Assembly (NCBI RefSeq): GCF_002873135.1
Contig: NZ_MCVI01000001.1
Coordinates: 134,307 to 198,306, forward strand
DNA: 64,000 bases
Direction: 5' to 3'
DNA from: Shewanella sp. 10N.286.48.A6
GTDB lineage: Bacteria; Pseudomonadota; Gammaproteobacteria; Enterobacterales; Shewanellaceae
Shown piece after piece: positions 16,092 to 26,768 of this stretch. Below the pieces are notes generated by a model. That model saw only the letters and a program-made list of their open reading frames with translations. It searched no databases and was not told where the DNA came from. Both the position numbers and the translations under genes were made by a program. How positions within the stretch are numbered: the first letter of the stretch is position 1; the number at the start of each line of letters is the position of its first letter.

Positions 16092-16988
16092 ATGGACTAC
16101 GCAGTAACGTCACAACCATACCCGAAGTTAACTATAAGTAAATCAGAAGCTTATTATAAAATAACCGATGAAGAACCTAGGCTTAATTTACTGGCAGTGT
16201 TACAGCAATTACACTCAAATTTAGACCCTGAAAGCGTTTTTGCCCGCTATGGCAAAAGCATCGGACAAGTTTTGCCGATCCGCGGCATCCAGCTTAATCA
16301 CCAATTAAAACTTAATTGGGGTCGTTGCCAGGGACTAAGTATTCAGCGAGTGATCACCGGTTTTGGTGAGCCCTATAGCATTAAATATTACTTATCTACG
16401 CCACTGACACCAAGTCAAACAAGATTGTTAAACACCTTAGAAGAACTGTTCAATCAGCCATTACATAATGCCTACCAATATGCGCAGATGTCGAACCAAG
16501 CGATGTTTGATGCCCTGACTGGGCTAGGTAATCGCTATTATTATCGGCAAAGTATTAAGAGTGCACTGGCAAGAGCTAACCGAAAACAAGCTGATATTTC
16601 TCTGATTGTGCTGGACTTAGATAACTTTAAAAACCTCAATGATCAACATGGTCATAAACTGGGGGATACGGTATTAAAAGAGTTTGCTGATTTATTAAAT
16701 GATGCTATCCGCAATACTGACCAAGCATTTCGAATTGGTGGTGATGAATTTATAATTATAGCCCAAGGAAAAGAACATACGATGACACCTTTGTGTGAAC
16801 GTATTATTGCGGCAATAAATAGCCACCCATTAACCAGTGCATTTAAGGTGCAATGCAGTATTGGGGTGGCTGAGTTTTTACCACCACAAACCCAAGACAA
16901 ACTTTATGAAACTGCAGATATGGCGTTGTATGCAGCAAAAGCCGCGGGTAAAAACGGCTTTAAATTAAGTATGCAAACAAACGCCTAA
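16092..16988 (+). CDS. Diguanylate cyclase, soluble, with uncharacterised N-terminal domain
   Basis: A 298-residue protein with a C-terminal GGDEF domain (about 135-295) that would make cyclic di-GMP from two GTP. DALTGLGNRYYYRQ starts the domain, the active-site FRIGGDEF lies at about 214-221, and RNTD five residues before GGDEF is a canonical inhibitory I-site, so feedback inhibition is likely. The first 130 residues have no membrane helix and no domain I can name. They could form a GAF-like or other sensory input fold. The 3' end overlaps the end of the convergent tilS gene by 24 bases. Its product could affect the polysaccharide cluster 6 kb away, but that is only neighbourhood inference. 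Confidence 0.9.
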   Translation: MDYAVTSQPYPKLTISKSEAYYKITDEEPRLNLLAVLQQLHSNLDPESVFARYGKSIGQVLPIRGIQLNHQLKLNWGRCQGLSIQRVITGFGEPYSIKYYLSTPLTPSQTRLLNTLEELFNQPLHNAYQYAQMSNQAMFDALTGLGNRYYYRQSIKSALARANRKQADISLIVLDLDNFKNLNDQHGHKLGDTVLKEFADLLNDAIRNTDQAFRIGGDEFIIIAQGKEHTMTPLCERIIAAINSHPLTSAFKVQCSIGVAEFLPPQTQDKLYETADMALYAAKAAGKNGFKLSMQTNA

Positions 16989-18338
16989 CTCGTTATGGCT
17001 GGCAAGATAGCGTTTATCAACCCAAAAACCAATGGCGGCAACTAAGGTGTCATTGTAAAAAATAAGCGGTATTTTATGCCTTTGCCAAGGTGGCACGGCT
17101 AGCTCCTGCCAAACTTTTTTAAGCTCACGGCCTTTATCACGAAAATGCGGCTGACAGCGAATACTGCCTTTGGCGCCAAATGAGATAGTCACTTGCTCCG
17201 TTGTCGCTAACCTTAGTCTTACTCCCGTTTGCGTTAAACCAATAGCGCAGTCAGCTAGCTGATTCATCTGCACGGTTAAACTCAATTGCTTGCCAGTACA
17301 CAATGACTGAATATTGCCAATCAACTCAACATCATCTGGCTTTTCATTACTAACAGGCACCACAAATGCCTTGCCAGCAAAACGCTTTATTGAGTAATCA
17401 CCACAAAAAATATCCACCTTGGCATCATCAGCGGCATAGATCAGCTGCTGTAAAATTTGTTCCAGCTGCGATTGAGACGGCAAATTAAACCCTAAAGATT
17501 GAATAAAGCCCCGCAGCAACAGGGCTTGCCATTGAGGTGTTTGGTCTGACAATTGCTGTAATTTAAAAGCGGGCAACTCAAATGGTGTTGCTGTATCAAG
17601 CCATGCGGGTAAGCGCGTATCAACTTCATCTTCAATCACTTGCTGCTGCTCAGCGCATAATTTAGCACTGCGTGATGCGGTGGTGGCAATACTTGGCCAG
17701 CGAGCTTTTAATCTCGGAATGATGTCATGGCGCAGAAAGTTACGGTCAAATTGCTCATCTTGATTACTTTCATCTTCAATGTGCTTAAGTTGGTTATCAC
17801 TGGCAAAAGCTTCAATTTGCTGGCGAGTAACATCAAGTAACGGCCTAACAATCCAACTTTGATGATTAAATGGCTGCATGGCGCCCATGGCCGCTAAGCC
17901 CTTGGGCCCTTGACCACGTTTGAGGGCTAACAGTAAGGTTTCCAGTTGATCATCTTGATGATGGGCGGTGAGTAATATATCGCCTTGGTTAAGGTATTTT
18001 TTGAAGACGTTATAGCGGGCATCTCTGGCGAGCGCCTCTAAACTTTGCCGCGCAGCTTTATTAATCGCTACACGTTCTATCTGAATGGGTAACTGATAGT
18101 GCTTAGCCTGAGTGAGACAATGATTGACCCAATGCTCTGCATTGTCACTAAGTCCATGATGAACATGGACTAATAAGCAAGGGATATTAGGGTGCTGCTG
18201 GGCAAACTGGCTTAAACCATAGGCAAGGCATTCAGAATCAACCCCGCCGCTGTAAGCTAATACTAACTTAGCCTGAGGCTGTGCGTTTAATAGCACTAGC
18301 GCATGCGCTTGTATCGCTTTGCAAATATCTACGCTCAA
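16965..18338 (-). CDS. tilS: tRNA(Ile)-lysidine synthase
   Basis: An essential enzyme that attaches lysine to cytidine 34 of the tRNA-Ile2 CAU anticodon using ATP, changing its decoding from AUG to AUA. The PP-loop ATPase motif AYSGGVDSE is at about 27-35, followed by LLVHVHHGL, LLTAHHQDDQLETLLL and the RPLLD...IEDESNQD region typical of TilS. The C-terminal domain ends in HKIPLIFYNDTLVAAIGFW. Its 457 residues compare with 432 in E. coli. The gene begins with TTG at 18338, supported by AGAGG six bases upstream. It lies 64 bases downstream of dnaE, where accA is usually found in relatives. Its end overlaps the convergent diguanylate cyclase gene. Confidence 0.93.
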   Translation of the reverse strand: MSVDICKAIQAHALVLLNAQPQAKLVLAYSGGVDSECLAYGLSQFAQQHPNIPCLLVHVHHGLSDNAEHWVNHCLTQAKHYQLPIQIERVAINKAARQSLEALARDARYNVFKKYLNQGDILLTAHHQDDQLETLLLALKRGQGPKGLAAMGAMQPFNHQSWIVRPLLDVTRQQIEAFASDNQLKHIEDESNQDEQFDRNFLRHDIIPRLKARWPSIATTASRSAKLCAEQQQVIEDEVDTRLPAWLDTATPFELPAFKLQQLSDQTPQWQALLLRGFIQSLGFNLPSQSQLEQILQQLIYAADDAKVDIFCGDYSIKRFAGKAFVVPVSNEKPDDVELIGNIQSLCTGKQLSLTVQMNQLADCAIGLTQTGVRLRLATTEQVTISFGAKGSIRCQPHFRDKGRELKKVWQELAVPPWQRHKIPLIFYNDTLVAAIGFWVDKRYLASHNELGVCLHT

Positions 18339-18402
18339 TGGATGCCTCTATTGCCCAAATGGCTCAGCAATGTGAGCCCGAAACCAAAGCCAGTTTGCTA
18401 AA

Positions 18403-21400
18403 TTAATTAAACACGATTTTGACGTTTTTAGAGCCCACTAGACTTTCAATTGCCAGCATCAGTTCATCGGTTGGATTCACCCGCCATTCATCACCAAGGC
18501 GTAATTGGCCTGCTGCTTGTTGCTGCTGATAATTAATGATAACCGGCACACTGCCGTTTTTCCATGGCGTTAATGCTTGCTCAAATTGCTCAAGCCAAGT
18601 TTGATTGATGTCATCAGCAGTAATGTTTATTTCCACTGCATTGGCAAAGTGGCTACGAGCCTCGCCAATTTCAATGATGTTGCGGGCAGTCATGCGATTG
18701 CCACCAGCAAAATCATCAAAGCTGACCTCACCTTCACAGATCAAAATTTTATCTTTTTCAAGCAAGTGATTAAACTTTTCAAACGCTTCAGTAAATAGCA
18801 TCACTTCTAAGCGTGAGCTTTTATCATCTAACGTCACCAGCCCCATTTTTGAGCCACGTTTGGTTACCATCACTCGAGTGGCAATAACTAGCCCCGCGGC
18901 CTTCATGGTTTTACCGCGGTCAGTCGGATGGACGTCTTTTAAACGCCCTGAAGTGTACTGCTTCAGCTCTTTTAAGTATTGATTTATCGGATGACCTGTA
19001 AGGTATAAACCTAAAGTATCACGCTCACCTTCAAGCCAAACTTTATCAGGCCAAGGAGTACATTCAACAAAGTTTTGTTTATTGTCTTCTGGTTCAGAGT
19101 TAAGTAGGCCAAACATATCGTTTTGGCCAATAGCTTCAGCTTTGGCATGCTGGGCCGCGGCCAAAATCGCTTCTGGTAAGGTGGCAATCATCGCCGCGCG
19201 GTGCGGACCTAAACTGTCTAATGCACCGGCGCAAATCAGTTTTTCGATGACGCGTTTATTGAGCTTTTTAAGATCAATTCGGGCGCAGAAATCAAATAAA
19301 TCAATAAATGGTCCGTCTTTTCGGGCATTGAGAATCGATTCCACTGGGCCATCACCAACCCCTTTAATCGCACCGATCCCGTAGACAATGTTAAGCTCGT
19401 CATCAACGGTAAATTTGAATAAGCCTTTATTCACATCCGGTGGAATAAGCGGTATGCCCATGCGTTCACATTCATCGACTAAGATAACGATTTTATCTGT
19501 GTTATCCATATCTGCTGACATTACCGCCGCCATAAACTCGGCAGGGTAATGGGTTTTAAGCCATAGGGTCTGATAGGAAACCAGTGCATAGGCAGCTGAG
19601 TGAGATTTGTTAAAACCATAACCGGCGAATTTTTCAACCAAGTCGAAGATCTTCATCGACAGGTCGCCATCAACACCGTTATTGATAGCCCCCTCTTTAA
19701 AGGTGCCGCGCTGCTTTGCCATCTCTTCTGGTTTTTTCTTACCCATTGCACGGCGTAACATATCCGCGCCACCTAGGGTATAACCGGCAAGAACCTGGGC
19801 AATTTGCATCACTTGTTCTTGATACAAAATAATGCCGTAGGTTGGTTCTAGTAGTTCTTTTAATGACTCATGTTGATATTTTTCATCTGGATAAGAGACC
19901 GCTTCACGGCCATGCTTACGCTCAATAAAGTTATCTACCATGCCTGATTGCAATGGGCCTGGGCGAAACAGTGCCACAAGTGCAATCATGTCTTCAAAAC
20001 AATCGGGTTGCAGACGTTTAATCAAATCTTTCATACCACGGGATTCTAACTGGAATACCGCTGTGGTTTCATAGCGCTGAAGTAATCTAAACGACTTAGG
20101 ATCGGTTAAGTCAATGGCCTCAATCCTGACGGGCTCTTTGCCCTGCTTTGCTAGGCGCGGGTTAATCATTTGCAGCGCCCAATCAATGATGGTCAGGGTT
20201 CTTAAGCCTAAGAAATCAAACTTAACTAGCCCTGCGGTTTCTACATCATTTTTATCGAATTGCGTTACTGGGTTTAAGCCTTCAGCATCACAATAAAGGG
20301 GCGAGAAATCAGTGATAACTGTCGGTGAGATAACCACGCCACCAGCATGCTTACCGGCATTACGAGTAACACCTTCAAGTCGTCGACACATGTCAATCAG
20401 CTCACGGACATCTTCATCAGCGTTATACGCTTCTGGTAATGATGGCTCCACTTCAAAGGCTTTGGTCAGAGTCATCCCGGGCTCTGCAGGGATCATTTTT
20501 GTTAACCGTTCAACAAAACCATAGGGGTGACCGAGTGCACGGCCAACGTCCCGTACCACAGCTTTTGCCGCCATGGTACCAAAGGTAATAATTTGTGATA
20601 CCGCATCTCGGCCATACAATTCAGCAACGTGATCGATAACTTCATCACGTCTATCCATACAGAAATCGACATCGAAATCAGGCATAGAGACACGTTCTGG
20701 GTTTAAGAAACGTTCAAACAGTAAGTCGTACTCTAGTGGGTCAAGATCGGTAATTTTTAGTGCATATGCCACTAATGAGCCCGCACCAGATCCACGACCC
20801 GGTCCAACAGGAATATCGTTATCCTTACCCCATTGAATAAACTCCATTACAATAAGGAAGTAACCAGGGAAGCCCATTTGGTTAATCACTTTTAGCTCAA
20901 TATCTAGGCGTTCATCATACTCGGGACGCTTTTCTAAACGTACCTGTTCATCAGGGAATAAAAATTCCAGCCGCTCTTCTAGGCCTTTTTCCGACACTTC
21001 GACGAGAAAGTCTTCAATGGTCAAATCGCCCGTTGGGAAGTTAGGCAAGAAATATTCGTGTAAACGTATAGTCACATTACAGCGTTTGGCGATTTCCACA
21101 CTGTTTGCCAGTGCTGATGGAATATCAGCAAATAACTCACACATTTCTTCTTCTGTGCGTAAGTATTGTTCTTTACTGTATTTTTTCGGTCTGCGAGGAT
21201 CAGCTAAAGTAAAACCGTCATGGATCGCCACCCGTATTTCATGGGATTCAAAATCATCGGCCTTTAAAAAGACCACCTGATTGGTCGCCACAACAGGTAG
21301 ATTGCGATCAGAAGCTAATTTTACCGCCATGTGCAGATAGCGTTCTTCATCAGCTCTGCCAGTTCGCAAAAGCTCTAAAAAGTAACGATCTTCAAAATGG

Positions 21401-21879
21401 GTTTGATAGAAATTTATCAGCTGATCAACTTGGGTTTGGTTACCTTTTAATAATGCCTTACCAACATCGCCTTCTTTCGCCCCAGAAATAATCAAAATGC
21501 CTTTATTAAACTTAATCAGCCACTCTTGATCGATAACCACTCGCCCATCTATTTGGCCACGTAAATAGGCCTCACTGATGAGCTGGGTTAAATTTTGATA
21601 ACCGTCGTTATCTAAGGCGATGATAGTTAAGGCGCAAAACTCTTTTTCAAAACCTGGGACTTTCATCCAAAAATCAGCGCCAACAATCGGCTTGATCCCT
21701 GCCCCATGACAGCCACCATAAAACTTTACCAGACCACAAAAGTTATTTTGATCTGTTATCGCTAGCGCCCCCATTCCAAGCTCTTCGGCTTTGGCAATAA
21801 TAGGTTTAACTTTTGCCACGCCATCTGACATGGAAAAATCACTGTGAACGCGAAGATGAACAAAACGAGGATCGGACAT
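18403..21879 (-). CDS. dnaE: DNA polymerase III alpha subunit
   Basis: The replicative polymerase catalytic subunit, 1158 residues (E. coli 1160). The PHP domain starts at [15 protein letters not shown]. The palm carries [10 protein letters not shown] near residue 400, whose two Asp residues are metal ligands, and the [14 protein letters not shown] segment precedes it. [19 protein letters not shown] lies in the fingers, a helix-hairpin-helix region follows around GVGDGP, and the C-terminal OB fold includes [16 protein letters not shown]. It acts in the holoenzyme with the proofreading and clamp subunits. It follows rnhB after 186 bases on the same strand and precedes tilS. Confidence 0.97.
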   Translation of the reverse strand: MSDPRFVHLRVHSDFSMSDGVAKVKPIIAKAEELGMGALAITDQNNFCGLVKFYGGCHGAGIKPIVGADFWMKVPGFEKEFCALTIIALDNDGYQNLTQLISEAYLRGQIDGRVVIDQEWLIKFNKGILIISGAKEGDVGKALLKGNQTQVDQLINFYQTHFEDRYFLELLRTGRADEERYLHMAVKLASDRNLPVVATNQVVFLKADDFESHEIRVAIHDGFTLADPRRPKKYSKEQYLRTEEEMCELFADIPSALANSVEIAKRCNVTIRLHEYFLPNFPTGDLTIEDFLVEVSEKGLEERLEFLFPDEQVRLEKRPEYDERLDIELKVINQMGFPGYFLIVMEFIQWGKDNDIPVGPGRGSGAGSLVAYALKITDLDPLEYDLLFERFLNPERVSMPDFDVDFCMDRRDEVIDHVAELYGRDAVSQIITFGTMAAKAVVRDVGRALGHPYGFVERLTKMIPAEPGMTLTKAFEVEPSLPEAYNADEDVRELIDMCRRLEGVTRNAGKHAGGVVISPTVITDFSPLYCDAEGLNPVTQFDKNDVETAGLVKFDFLGLRTLTIIDWALQMINPRLAKQGKEPVRIEAIDLTDPKSFRLLQRYETTAVFQLESRGMKDLIKRLQPDCFEDMIALVALFRPGPLQSGMVDNFIERKHGREAVSYPDEKYQHESLKELLEPTYGIILYQEQVMQIAQVLAGYTLGGADMLRRAMGKKKPEEMAKQRGTFKEGAINNGVDGDLSMKIFDLVEKFAGYGFNKSHSAAYALVSYQTLWLKTHYPAEFMAAVMSADMDNTDKIVILVDECERMGIPLIPPDVNKGLFKFTVDDELNIVYGIGAIKGVGDGPVESILNARKDGPFIDLFDFCARIDLKKLNKRVIEKLICAGALDSLGPHRAAMIATLPEAILAAAQHAKAEAIGQNDMFGLLNSEPEDNKQNFVECTPWPDKVWLEGERDTLGLYLTGHPINQYLKELKQYTSGRLKDVHPTDRGKTMKAAGLVIATRVMVTKRGSKMGLVTLDDKSSRLEVMLFTEAFEKFNHLLEKDKILICEGEVSFDDFAGGNRMTARNIIEIGEARSHFANAVEINITADDINQTWLEQFEQALTPWKNGSVPVIINYQQQQAAGQLRLGDEWRVNPTDELMLAIESLVGSKNVKIVFN

Positions 21880-21997
21880 AGATTATAGTATCTTTGAAAT
21901 GCGTGATTAAAAGGAAAAAACTGCTAGCCAGATTAACAAACTAACCCCAAATTTAATAGAACAGATTAGGGCTATCATCGCTAAATAAGCCGATTAA

Positions 21998-22035
21998 ACA
22001 GCGCCAATGCCGTAGGCAATACTTGGCAATGCTGT
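21998..22035 (-). terminator. Bulged hairpin between rnhB and dnaE, weak terminator candidate
   Basis: On the - strand, ACAGC/GCTGT, GCCAA/TTGGC and TGCC/GGCA pair as nested stems with small one-sided bulges, followed only by TTTAATC. It could end rnhB transcription partially or be an RNA-processing site. Confidence 0.3.
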
Positions 22036-22065
22036 CTAATGCTATATTGTTATAACCAAAGCGGT

Positions 22066-22701
22066 TTAAGATTCAGATTTTGCCAGTACTGCCATGACTG
22101 GTTTAAAACTTTTGCGGTGTTCAGCTAATACCCCATGTTGTGCTAATGCTTCAAAATGGGCTTTAGTTGGGTAACCTTTATGATTGGCAAACCCATATTG
22201 TGGATATCTGGCATCAAGCTCAGCCATTTCCCTGTCGCGGGTTACCTTGGCAATAATCGATGCGGCGCTTATTGCTGCCACCAAGCCATCACCTTTGATA
22301 ATGGCATGACTAACGATTCCAAACTCTGGACTACGATTCCCATCCACCAACACTCGCTCTGGGGTAATAGTTAAGCCTTGCACTGCCCGCTGCATAGCCA
22401 GCATGGTGGCATGGAGAATGTTAAGTTCATCAATCTCTAATGGGGATGCACGGCCGACACTAATGCATAAGGCTTTTTCACTGATTTCAGTAAATAGCAA
22501 TTCACGGCGTTTTTCAGTTAATTTTTTTGAGTCATTTAAGCCTGATATCGGATTATTAGGGTCTAAAATAACTGCTGCGGTAACCACATCACCCACTAAT
22601 GGGCCTCGGCCAACTTCATCAACACCCGCGACCACGCCGCGGCTAATGTATTCAACTTGTTCGGGGGTAATACCCTTTATTACTGCAGGAATACGACTCA
22701 C
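22066..22701 (-). CDS. rnhB: Ribonuclease HII
   Basis: Cleaves the RNA strand of RNA-DNA hybrids and removes single ribonucleotides misincorporated in DNA. The 211-residue protein has the signature [20 protein letters not shown] near residues 24-44 (catalytic Asp-Glu), LNDSKKL, RVLVDGN and [12 protein letters not shown] with the later acidic residue, and the GY PTKAH segment near the end. The start is GTG at 22701 with GAGGTGAT immediately upstream. A strong terminator separates it from lpxB, so it may have its own promoter or depend on readthrough. Confidence 0.95.
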   Translation of the reverse strand: MSRIPAVIKGITPEQVEYISRGVVAGVDEVGRGPLVGDVVTAAVILDPNNPISGLNDSKKLTEKRRELLFTEISEKALCISVGRASPLEIDELNILHATMLAMQRAVQGLTITPERVLVDGNRSPEFGIVSHAIIKGDGLVAAISAASIIAKVTRDREMAELDARYPQYGFANHKGYPTKAHFEALAQHGVLAEHRKSFKPVMAVLAKSES

Positions 22702-22723
22702 AAATCACCTCTAAAATTGCCAT

Positions 22724-22762
22724 AAAAAAACCTGCTTGAGCGAATAACATCACTCAATCAGG
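22724..22762 (-). terminator. Intrinsic terminator between lpxB and rnhB
   Basis: On the - strand, CCTGATTGAG (22762-22753) pairs with CTCAAGCAGG (22740-22731) with one mismatch, followed by seven T (22730-22724). It would end the lipid A operon after lpxB. Confidence 0.8.
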
Positions 22763-22780
22763 CTTTAAAAATTACTGAGA

Positions 22781-23923
22781 TTAATCGAGTAAGTTAATTA
22801 CCGCGTCAGCAGCTCTATCGCTGGCATTGCAGCGTAAACTGCGATGAATTTGCTCAAACTCTTGCTTAAGCGGCGTAAAATCTGCATTTAACTGCTCAAT
22901 CACTGCAGCTGAAATATTCTCAGGATTACACTCATCTTGAACAATTTCAGGAATAAGCTTTTTGCCCGCGAGCAAGTTTGGCAAAGAGTAATGCTCAACT
23001 AACATCATGCGTTTAGCAATTTTGTAAGTCAGCGCATTAACCCGATAAGACATCACCATAGGCCTTTTAACCAGCATGGCTTCAAGTGCTGCAGTGCCTG
23101 ATGCTAGTAAAATAGCGTCAGCTGCGGCCATGACTTCCCTTGATTGCCCTTCAATTAAATCGATAACCAAATCTGGTGCATACAGCTCAAGGGCGGCAAT
23201 AAACTGCTCCTTACGGGCCTTATTAACCAGTGGCGTGACAAACTTAATATCTGGATAAGCTTGCTTAACAATCAGCGCCGCTTTAATAAAAGGTTCAGCT
23301 AACTGTTTTAGCTCACCACCGCGAGATCCAGGCAAAATGGCTAAATATTCTGCATTAGGGTCTAAACCCAGCAGTTTACGGGCAGCTAACTTATCGCTTT
23401 CAAGCGGAATATCATCCGCTAAAGTATGACCGACAAAGGTACATGGCACCTGATGTTTGTCATAAAACGCTTTTTCAAAAGGTAATAACGACAACACCAT
23501 ATTGGTGGCTTTTTCGATTTTGAAAATACGTTTTGGACGCCAAGCCCAGACCGACGGACTCACATAATGGACCGTTTTTATGCCTTTATTTTTTAACTTG
23601 AGTTCAACCCCAAGGTTAAAATCTGGCGCATCAATACCAATAAAGCAATCAGGTTTTACTGCACAAATTTGCTCAATCAAACTGGCGCGCACTTTAAGTA
23701 AACGCGGCAGCCTTGCTAACACTTCAACAATCCCCATAACGGCAAGCTCTTCAAACGAAAAAAAGCTCTCGAAACCAAGAGCCTCCATTTGAGGACCACC
23801 AATGCCAATAAAGCGCGCATCTGGGTAGTGTTTTTGTAGCGACTTAATTAAGCCTGCGCCTAAAATATCGCCGGAGATTTCTCCGGCGACCATAGCAAAT
23901 ATACGAGGGGTATTATTTGTCAT
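22781..23923 (-). CDS. lpxB: Lipid-A-disaccharide synthase
   Basis: A GT19 enzyme that condenses UDP-2,3-diacylglucosamine with lipid X to make the lipid A disaccharide at the cytoplasmic membrane. Family motifs are [15 protein letters not shown] near the N-terminus, [42 protein letters not shown] near the middle and [13 protein letters not shown]. The length is 380 residues (E. coli 382). The frame extends two codons to a TTG at 23929, but the ATG at 23923 matches the family. It lies 8 bases after the lpxA stop, and a terminator follows. Confidence 0.96.
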   Translation of the reverse strand: MTNNTPRIFAMVAGEISGDILGAGLIKSLQKHYPDARFIGIGGPQMEALGFESFFSFEELAVMGIVEVLARLPRLLKVRASLIEQICAVKPDCFIGIDAPDFNLGVELKLKNKGIKTVHYVSPSVWAWRPKRIFKIEKATNMVLSLLPFEKAFYDKHQVPCTFVGHTLADDIPLESDKLAARKLLGLDPNAEYLAILPGSRGGELKQLAEPFIKAALIVKQAYPDIKFVTPLVNKARKEQFIAALELYAPDLVIDLIEGQSREVMAAADAILLASGTAALEAMLVKRPMVMSYRVNALTYKIAKRMMLVEHYSLPNLLAGKKLIPEIVQDECNPENISAAVIEQLNADFTPLKQEFEQIHRSLRCNASDRAADAVINLLD

Positions 23924-23931
23924 TATCAATA

Positions 23932-24702
23932 CTATCGAATGATCCCGCGAGATGAACCATTAATGAATTCAACCATGCCTTTAACGTATTCATCGGCTTC
24001 AGCGTCTTCAGTAATTTCAGCTAATGCTTCTTCAATCGTTAAATTTTTACGATATAGCGATTTATAGGTACGACGAATAGCATGTTGGGTTTCTTTAGTG
24101 AAACCTCGGCGCTTCAAACCTTCAACGTTCAGACCTCTTGGGATAGCTGGGCTACCGGCTGCCATCACAAATGGCGGCACATCTTGAAAGATGGTTGAAG
24201 AGCCTGCAGTAAACGCATGGGCACCAATATGTACAAACTGATGTACACCAGTCATGCCACCTAAAATAGCCCAATCACCAACATGTACATGGCCTGCAAT
24301 AGAAGCATTATTTGCCATGATAATATTGTCACCTAACACACAGTCATGAGCGATATGCACATAAGCCATAAGTAGGTTATTTGAACCTATACGGGTTTCA
24401 CTATTATCTTGAATGGTACCGCGGTGAATAGTCACGTTTTCACGAATGATATTATTATCACCCATGATTAAAGTTGTTGGCTCACCAGCATATTTCTTAT
24501 CTTGGCATTCTTCGCCAATTGAAGAAAACTGGAAGAAACGATTGCCTTTACCAATGACACTTGGGCCTTTGATAACGACATGTGAACTAACCCAAGTATC
24601 GTCGCCAATTTCAACGTCAGCGCCAATATAACTCCAAGGGCCAATCGTGACATTGTTACCAATTTTTGCGTCTGGGTGAACGAATGCTAACTTATCAATC
24701 AC
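23932..24702 (-). CDS. lpxA: UDP-N-acetylglucosamine acyltransferase
   Basis: First enzyme of lipid A synthesis, transferring 3-hydroxyacyl from ACP to UDP-GlcNAc. It is a left-handed beta-helix protein of hexapeptide repeats, with the catalytic-base His in [13 protein letters not shown] and the C-terminal helical domain at [11 protein letters not shown] chose the GTG at 24702 (start [15 protein letters not shown], 256 residues), because E. coli LpxA begins MIDKSAFVHP. The GTG overlaps the fabZ stop as GTGA, indicating translational coupling. The frame runs upstream inside fabZ but has no family similarity there. Confidence 0.95.
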   Translation of the reverse strand: MIDKLAFVHPDAKIGNNVTIGPWSYIGADVEIGDDTWVSSHVVIKGPSVIGKGNRFFQFSSIGEECQDKKYAGEPTTLIMGDNNIIRENVTIHRGTIQDNSETRIGSNNLLMAYVHIAHDCVLGDNIIMANNASIAGHVHVGDWAILGGMTGVHQFVHIGAHAFTAGSSTIFQDVPPFVMAAGSPAIPRGLNVEGLKRRGFTKETQHAIRRTYKSLYRKNLTIEEALAEITEDAEADEYVKGMVEFINGSSRGIIR

Positions 24703-25160
24703 TTGTTGATCTCTCTGCGTGCACACATGATTTCGGCTGAACAGGCTAGCTCGCCATCGACGAATGCTTGTCCTTCAAATACACCAATTCCTCGGCGCTC
24801 TTTAATCATTTTAACGTGGAAATGAATCTGATCACCTGGAGATACCACCCGCTTAAAACGTGCTTTATCAATACCAGCAAGTAAATATAAGACATCTGGT
24901 GATGGATCTGGACTCATGGTTTTAAATGCAAGCAAACCTGTTGCTTGGGCCATCGCTTCAATGATTAATACACCAGGCATTACTGGTTTAACTGGGAAGT
25001 GACCTTGGAAAAAAGGCTCATTAAAGGTGACATTTTTAATCGCATGTAAAGACTCACCTACGGTGTAATCTAGAACACGGTCAACTAACAAAAAAGGGTA
25101 TCTATGAGGAAGATACTGAAGGATCTCTTCAATATCCATGGTATTTAATTGGTTTGACAC
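24699..25160 (-). CDS. fabZ: 3-hydroxyacyl-ACP dehydratase FabZ
   Basis: Dehydrates 3-hydroxyacyl-ACP in fatty acid elongation and competes with LpxA and LpxD for the same hydroxyacyl pool. The hot-dog-fold signature is complete: [35 protein letters not shown] (catalytic His) and EAMAQATG (catalytic Glu). I chose GTG at 25160 because GAGGAA lies just upstream and the resulting 153 residues match E. coli (151). The frame runs 7 codons further to a TTG at 25181. It is co-transcribed with lpxD upstream and overlaps lpxA by 4 bases. Confidence 0.95.
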   Translation of the reverse strand: MSNQLNTMDIEEILQYLPHRYPFLLVDRVLDYTVGESLHAIKNVTFNEPFFQGHFPVKPVMPGVLIIEAMAQATGLLAFKTMSPDPSPDVLYLLAGIDKARFKRVVSPGDQIHFHVKMIKERRGIGVFEGQAFVDGELACSAEIMCARREINK

Positions 25161-25195
25161 GCTAATTCCTCGCAATGGCAATCATGCCATGACTT

Positions 25196-26215
25196 CTAAT
25201 CTTGTATTTTCTTTTCAATCACTTTGACGCGATTAAATAATTCATCTAAATGACGGAAACGAACAGTATTGCGACGCCATGATTTGTTATCCATTGCAAT
25301 TGTAGCAGATGAATACAAACCTGGTTTACGAATTTCGCTTGTCACATTGGTGCTGCCAGAGACATGGGTGCCGTCTGCAACCTTCAAATGGCCTGCGATA
25401 CCGCTACCGCCACCAATAATACAGTACTTACCAAGAGTCGCACTACCGGCTAGGAATGAGGTTCCTGCAATAGCGGTATTTTGGCCGACAACACAATTAT
25501 GGGCAATTTGAACTTGGTTATCGATGATAACGCCATCATGAATTTCTGTATGAGATAAAGCACCACGATCTACTGTGGTATTGGCGCCAATTTCTACATT
25601 ATCGCCAATTCTTACACCACCAGTTTGTGGGATTTTGATCCAGTTACCGCGCTCGTTCGCATAGCCAAAGCCATCAGAACCAATCACGCAACCAGAATGA
25701 AAAATACATTGCTGACCAACAATCACATCATGATAAAAAGTCACATTGGCTTTTAAAATACAGCCAGAACCTATGATAGATTGCTCGCCAATAACACTAC
25801 CTGCAGCAATTTGTACGTCATTACCAATAATGACATTGGCATCGATGACAACATTAGCCCCTATAGCGACATTCTCGCCCAGTTGCGCTGAGGCATCGAT
25901 TTGTGCCGAGGGGTGGATACCTTTGGTAACTTTTGGGGTGGTATCTAAAAGTTGTGCTACCCGTGCAAAGCCCACGTATGGGTCTTTTAACACTAAAGCA
26001 TTGCCGCTGTAATCTTCGGCATCTTTTTCACTCAATAACACCGCACCCGCTTGAGAGGTCTCAAGCTGGGCACGATATTTACTATTGGCTAAAAAAGAAA
26101 GTTGATCTGAGGCGGCATCTTCTAGGGTCGCAACACTGGTGATCACCAAAGTGTCGTCGCCTTTAACAGATGCGCCTAATAGCTGACCAAGCTCTTTTAA
26201 AGTCACGGTTTTCAT
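25196..26215 (-). CDS. lpxD: UDP-3-O-(3-hydroxyacyl)glucosamine N-acyltransferase
   Basis: Third step of lipid A synthesis, N-acylating UDP-3-O-acylglucosamine from acyl-ACP. It has 339 residues (E. coli 341). The N-terminal uridine-binding domain contains DQLSFLANSKY. Many hexapeptide repeats follow (IGANVVIDANVIIGND, GSDGFGYANERGNW, IAHNCVVGQNTAIAG, with the catalytic-type His in the IAHN segment), and a C-terminal helix ends the protein. The ATG shares one base with the skp stop (TAATG), so the two are translationally coupled. Confidence 0.96.
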   Translation of the reverse strand: MKTVTLKELGQLLGASVKGDDTLVITSVATLEDAASDQLSFLANSKYRAQLETSQAGAVLLSEKDAEDYSGNALVLKDPYVGFARVAQLLDTTPKVTKGIHPSAQIDASAQLGENVAIGANVVIDANVIIGNDVQIAAGSVIGEQSIIGSGCILKANVTFYHDVIVGQQCIFHSGCVIGSDGFGYANERGNWIKIPQTGGVRIGDNVEIGANTTVDRGALSHTEIHDGVIIDNQVQIAHNCVVGQNTAIAGTSFLAGSATLGKYCIIGGGSGIAGHLKVADGTHVSGSTNVTSEIRKPGLYSSATIAMDNKSWRRNTVRFRHLDELFNRVKVIEKKIQD

Positions 26216-26721
26216 TAGTTGCCTTTACTTAACGCTTGAACAACTTTATCACTGATATCAGCATCTGGCTTAACGTAGATAACTGCACCACGTTGCAATA
26301 CGATGTCATAAGACTCTTTTGCAGCAATAGTATTAATCGCTTCTTGTACTTTAACTAAAAGCTTGTTTTGCTCTTCACCTTGACGACGACGCATATCTTC
26401 ATCAAGTGCTTTGCCTTTTAATTGGAAATCAGACTTTAGTGATTCCATTTCACGTCCAAGCTCAGTTTTTTGACTTTCGCTCATTAACGCGCCATCACGT
26501 TGTTGCTTTTCAACTAATGTACGCATTTGTTCTTGCATTTTTTGTACGTCAGCAACTCGATCACCAAACTCAGTTTTTAGTGACTGTGAAATTTGTTCAC
26601 GTTGAGGCAGTTGCTCAAATACTTCGCCCATATCAACCACAGCAATTTTTTCAGCATGTGCCATCATAGGTGCACTTAAAAATGCCATTGTTACTAACGC
26701 GCGATTTAACATCTTTTTCAA
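26215..26721 (-). CDS. skp: Periplasmic chaperone Skp/OmpH
   Basis: A trimeric jellyfish-shaped chaperone that carries unfolded outer-membrane proteins through the periplasm to the BAM complex. Its 168 residues start with a signal peptide cleaved after AHA (about residue 23), followed by EKIAVVDMGEVF and a long, charged helical arm rich in Gln, Glu and Lys. The C-terminal IVLQRGAVIYVKPDADIS is a typical Skp ending. It sits between bamA and lpxD, as in most gammaproteobacteria, and shares one base with the lpxD start. Confidence 0.95.
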   Translation of the reverse strand: MKKMLNRALVTMAFLSAPMMAHAEKIAVVDMGEVFEQLPQREQISQSLKTEFGDRVADVQKMQEQMRTLVEKQQRDGALMSESQKTELGREMESLKSDFQLKGKALDEDMRRRQGEEQNKLLVKVQEAINTIAAKESYDIVLQRGAVIYVKPDADISDKVVQALSKGN

Positions 26722-26768
26722 AATAGACTCCTTGTTATTATCAGCAAAACTTGCTGAGTGTATTTGTT

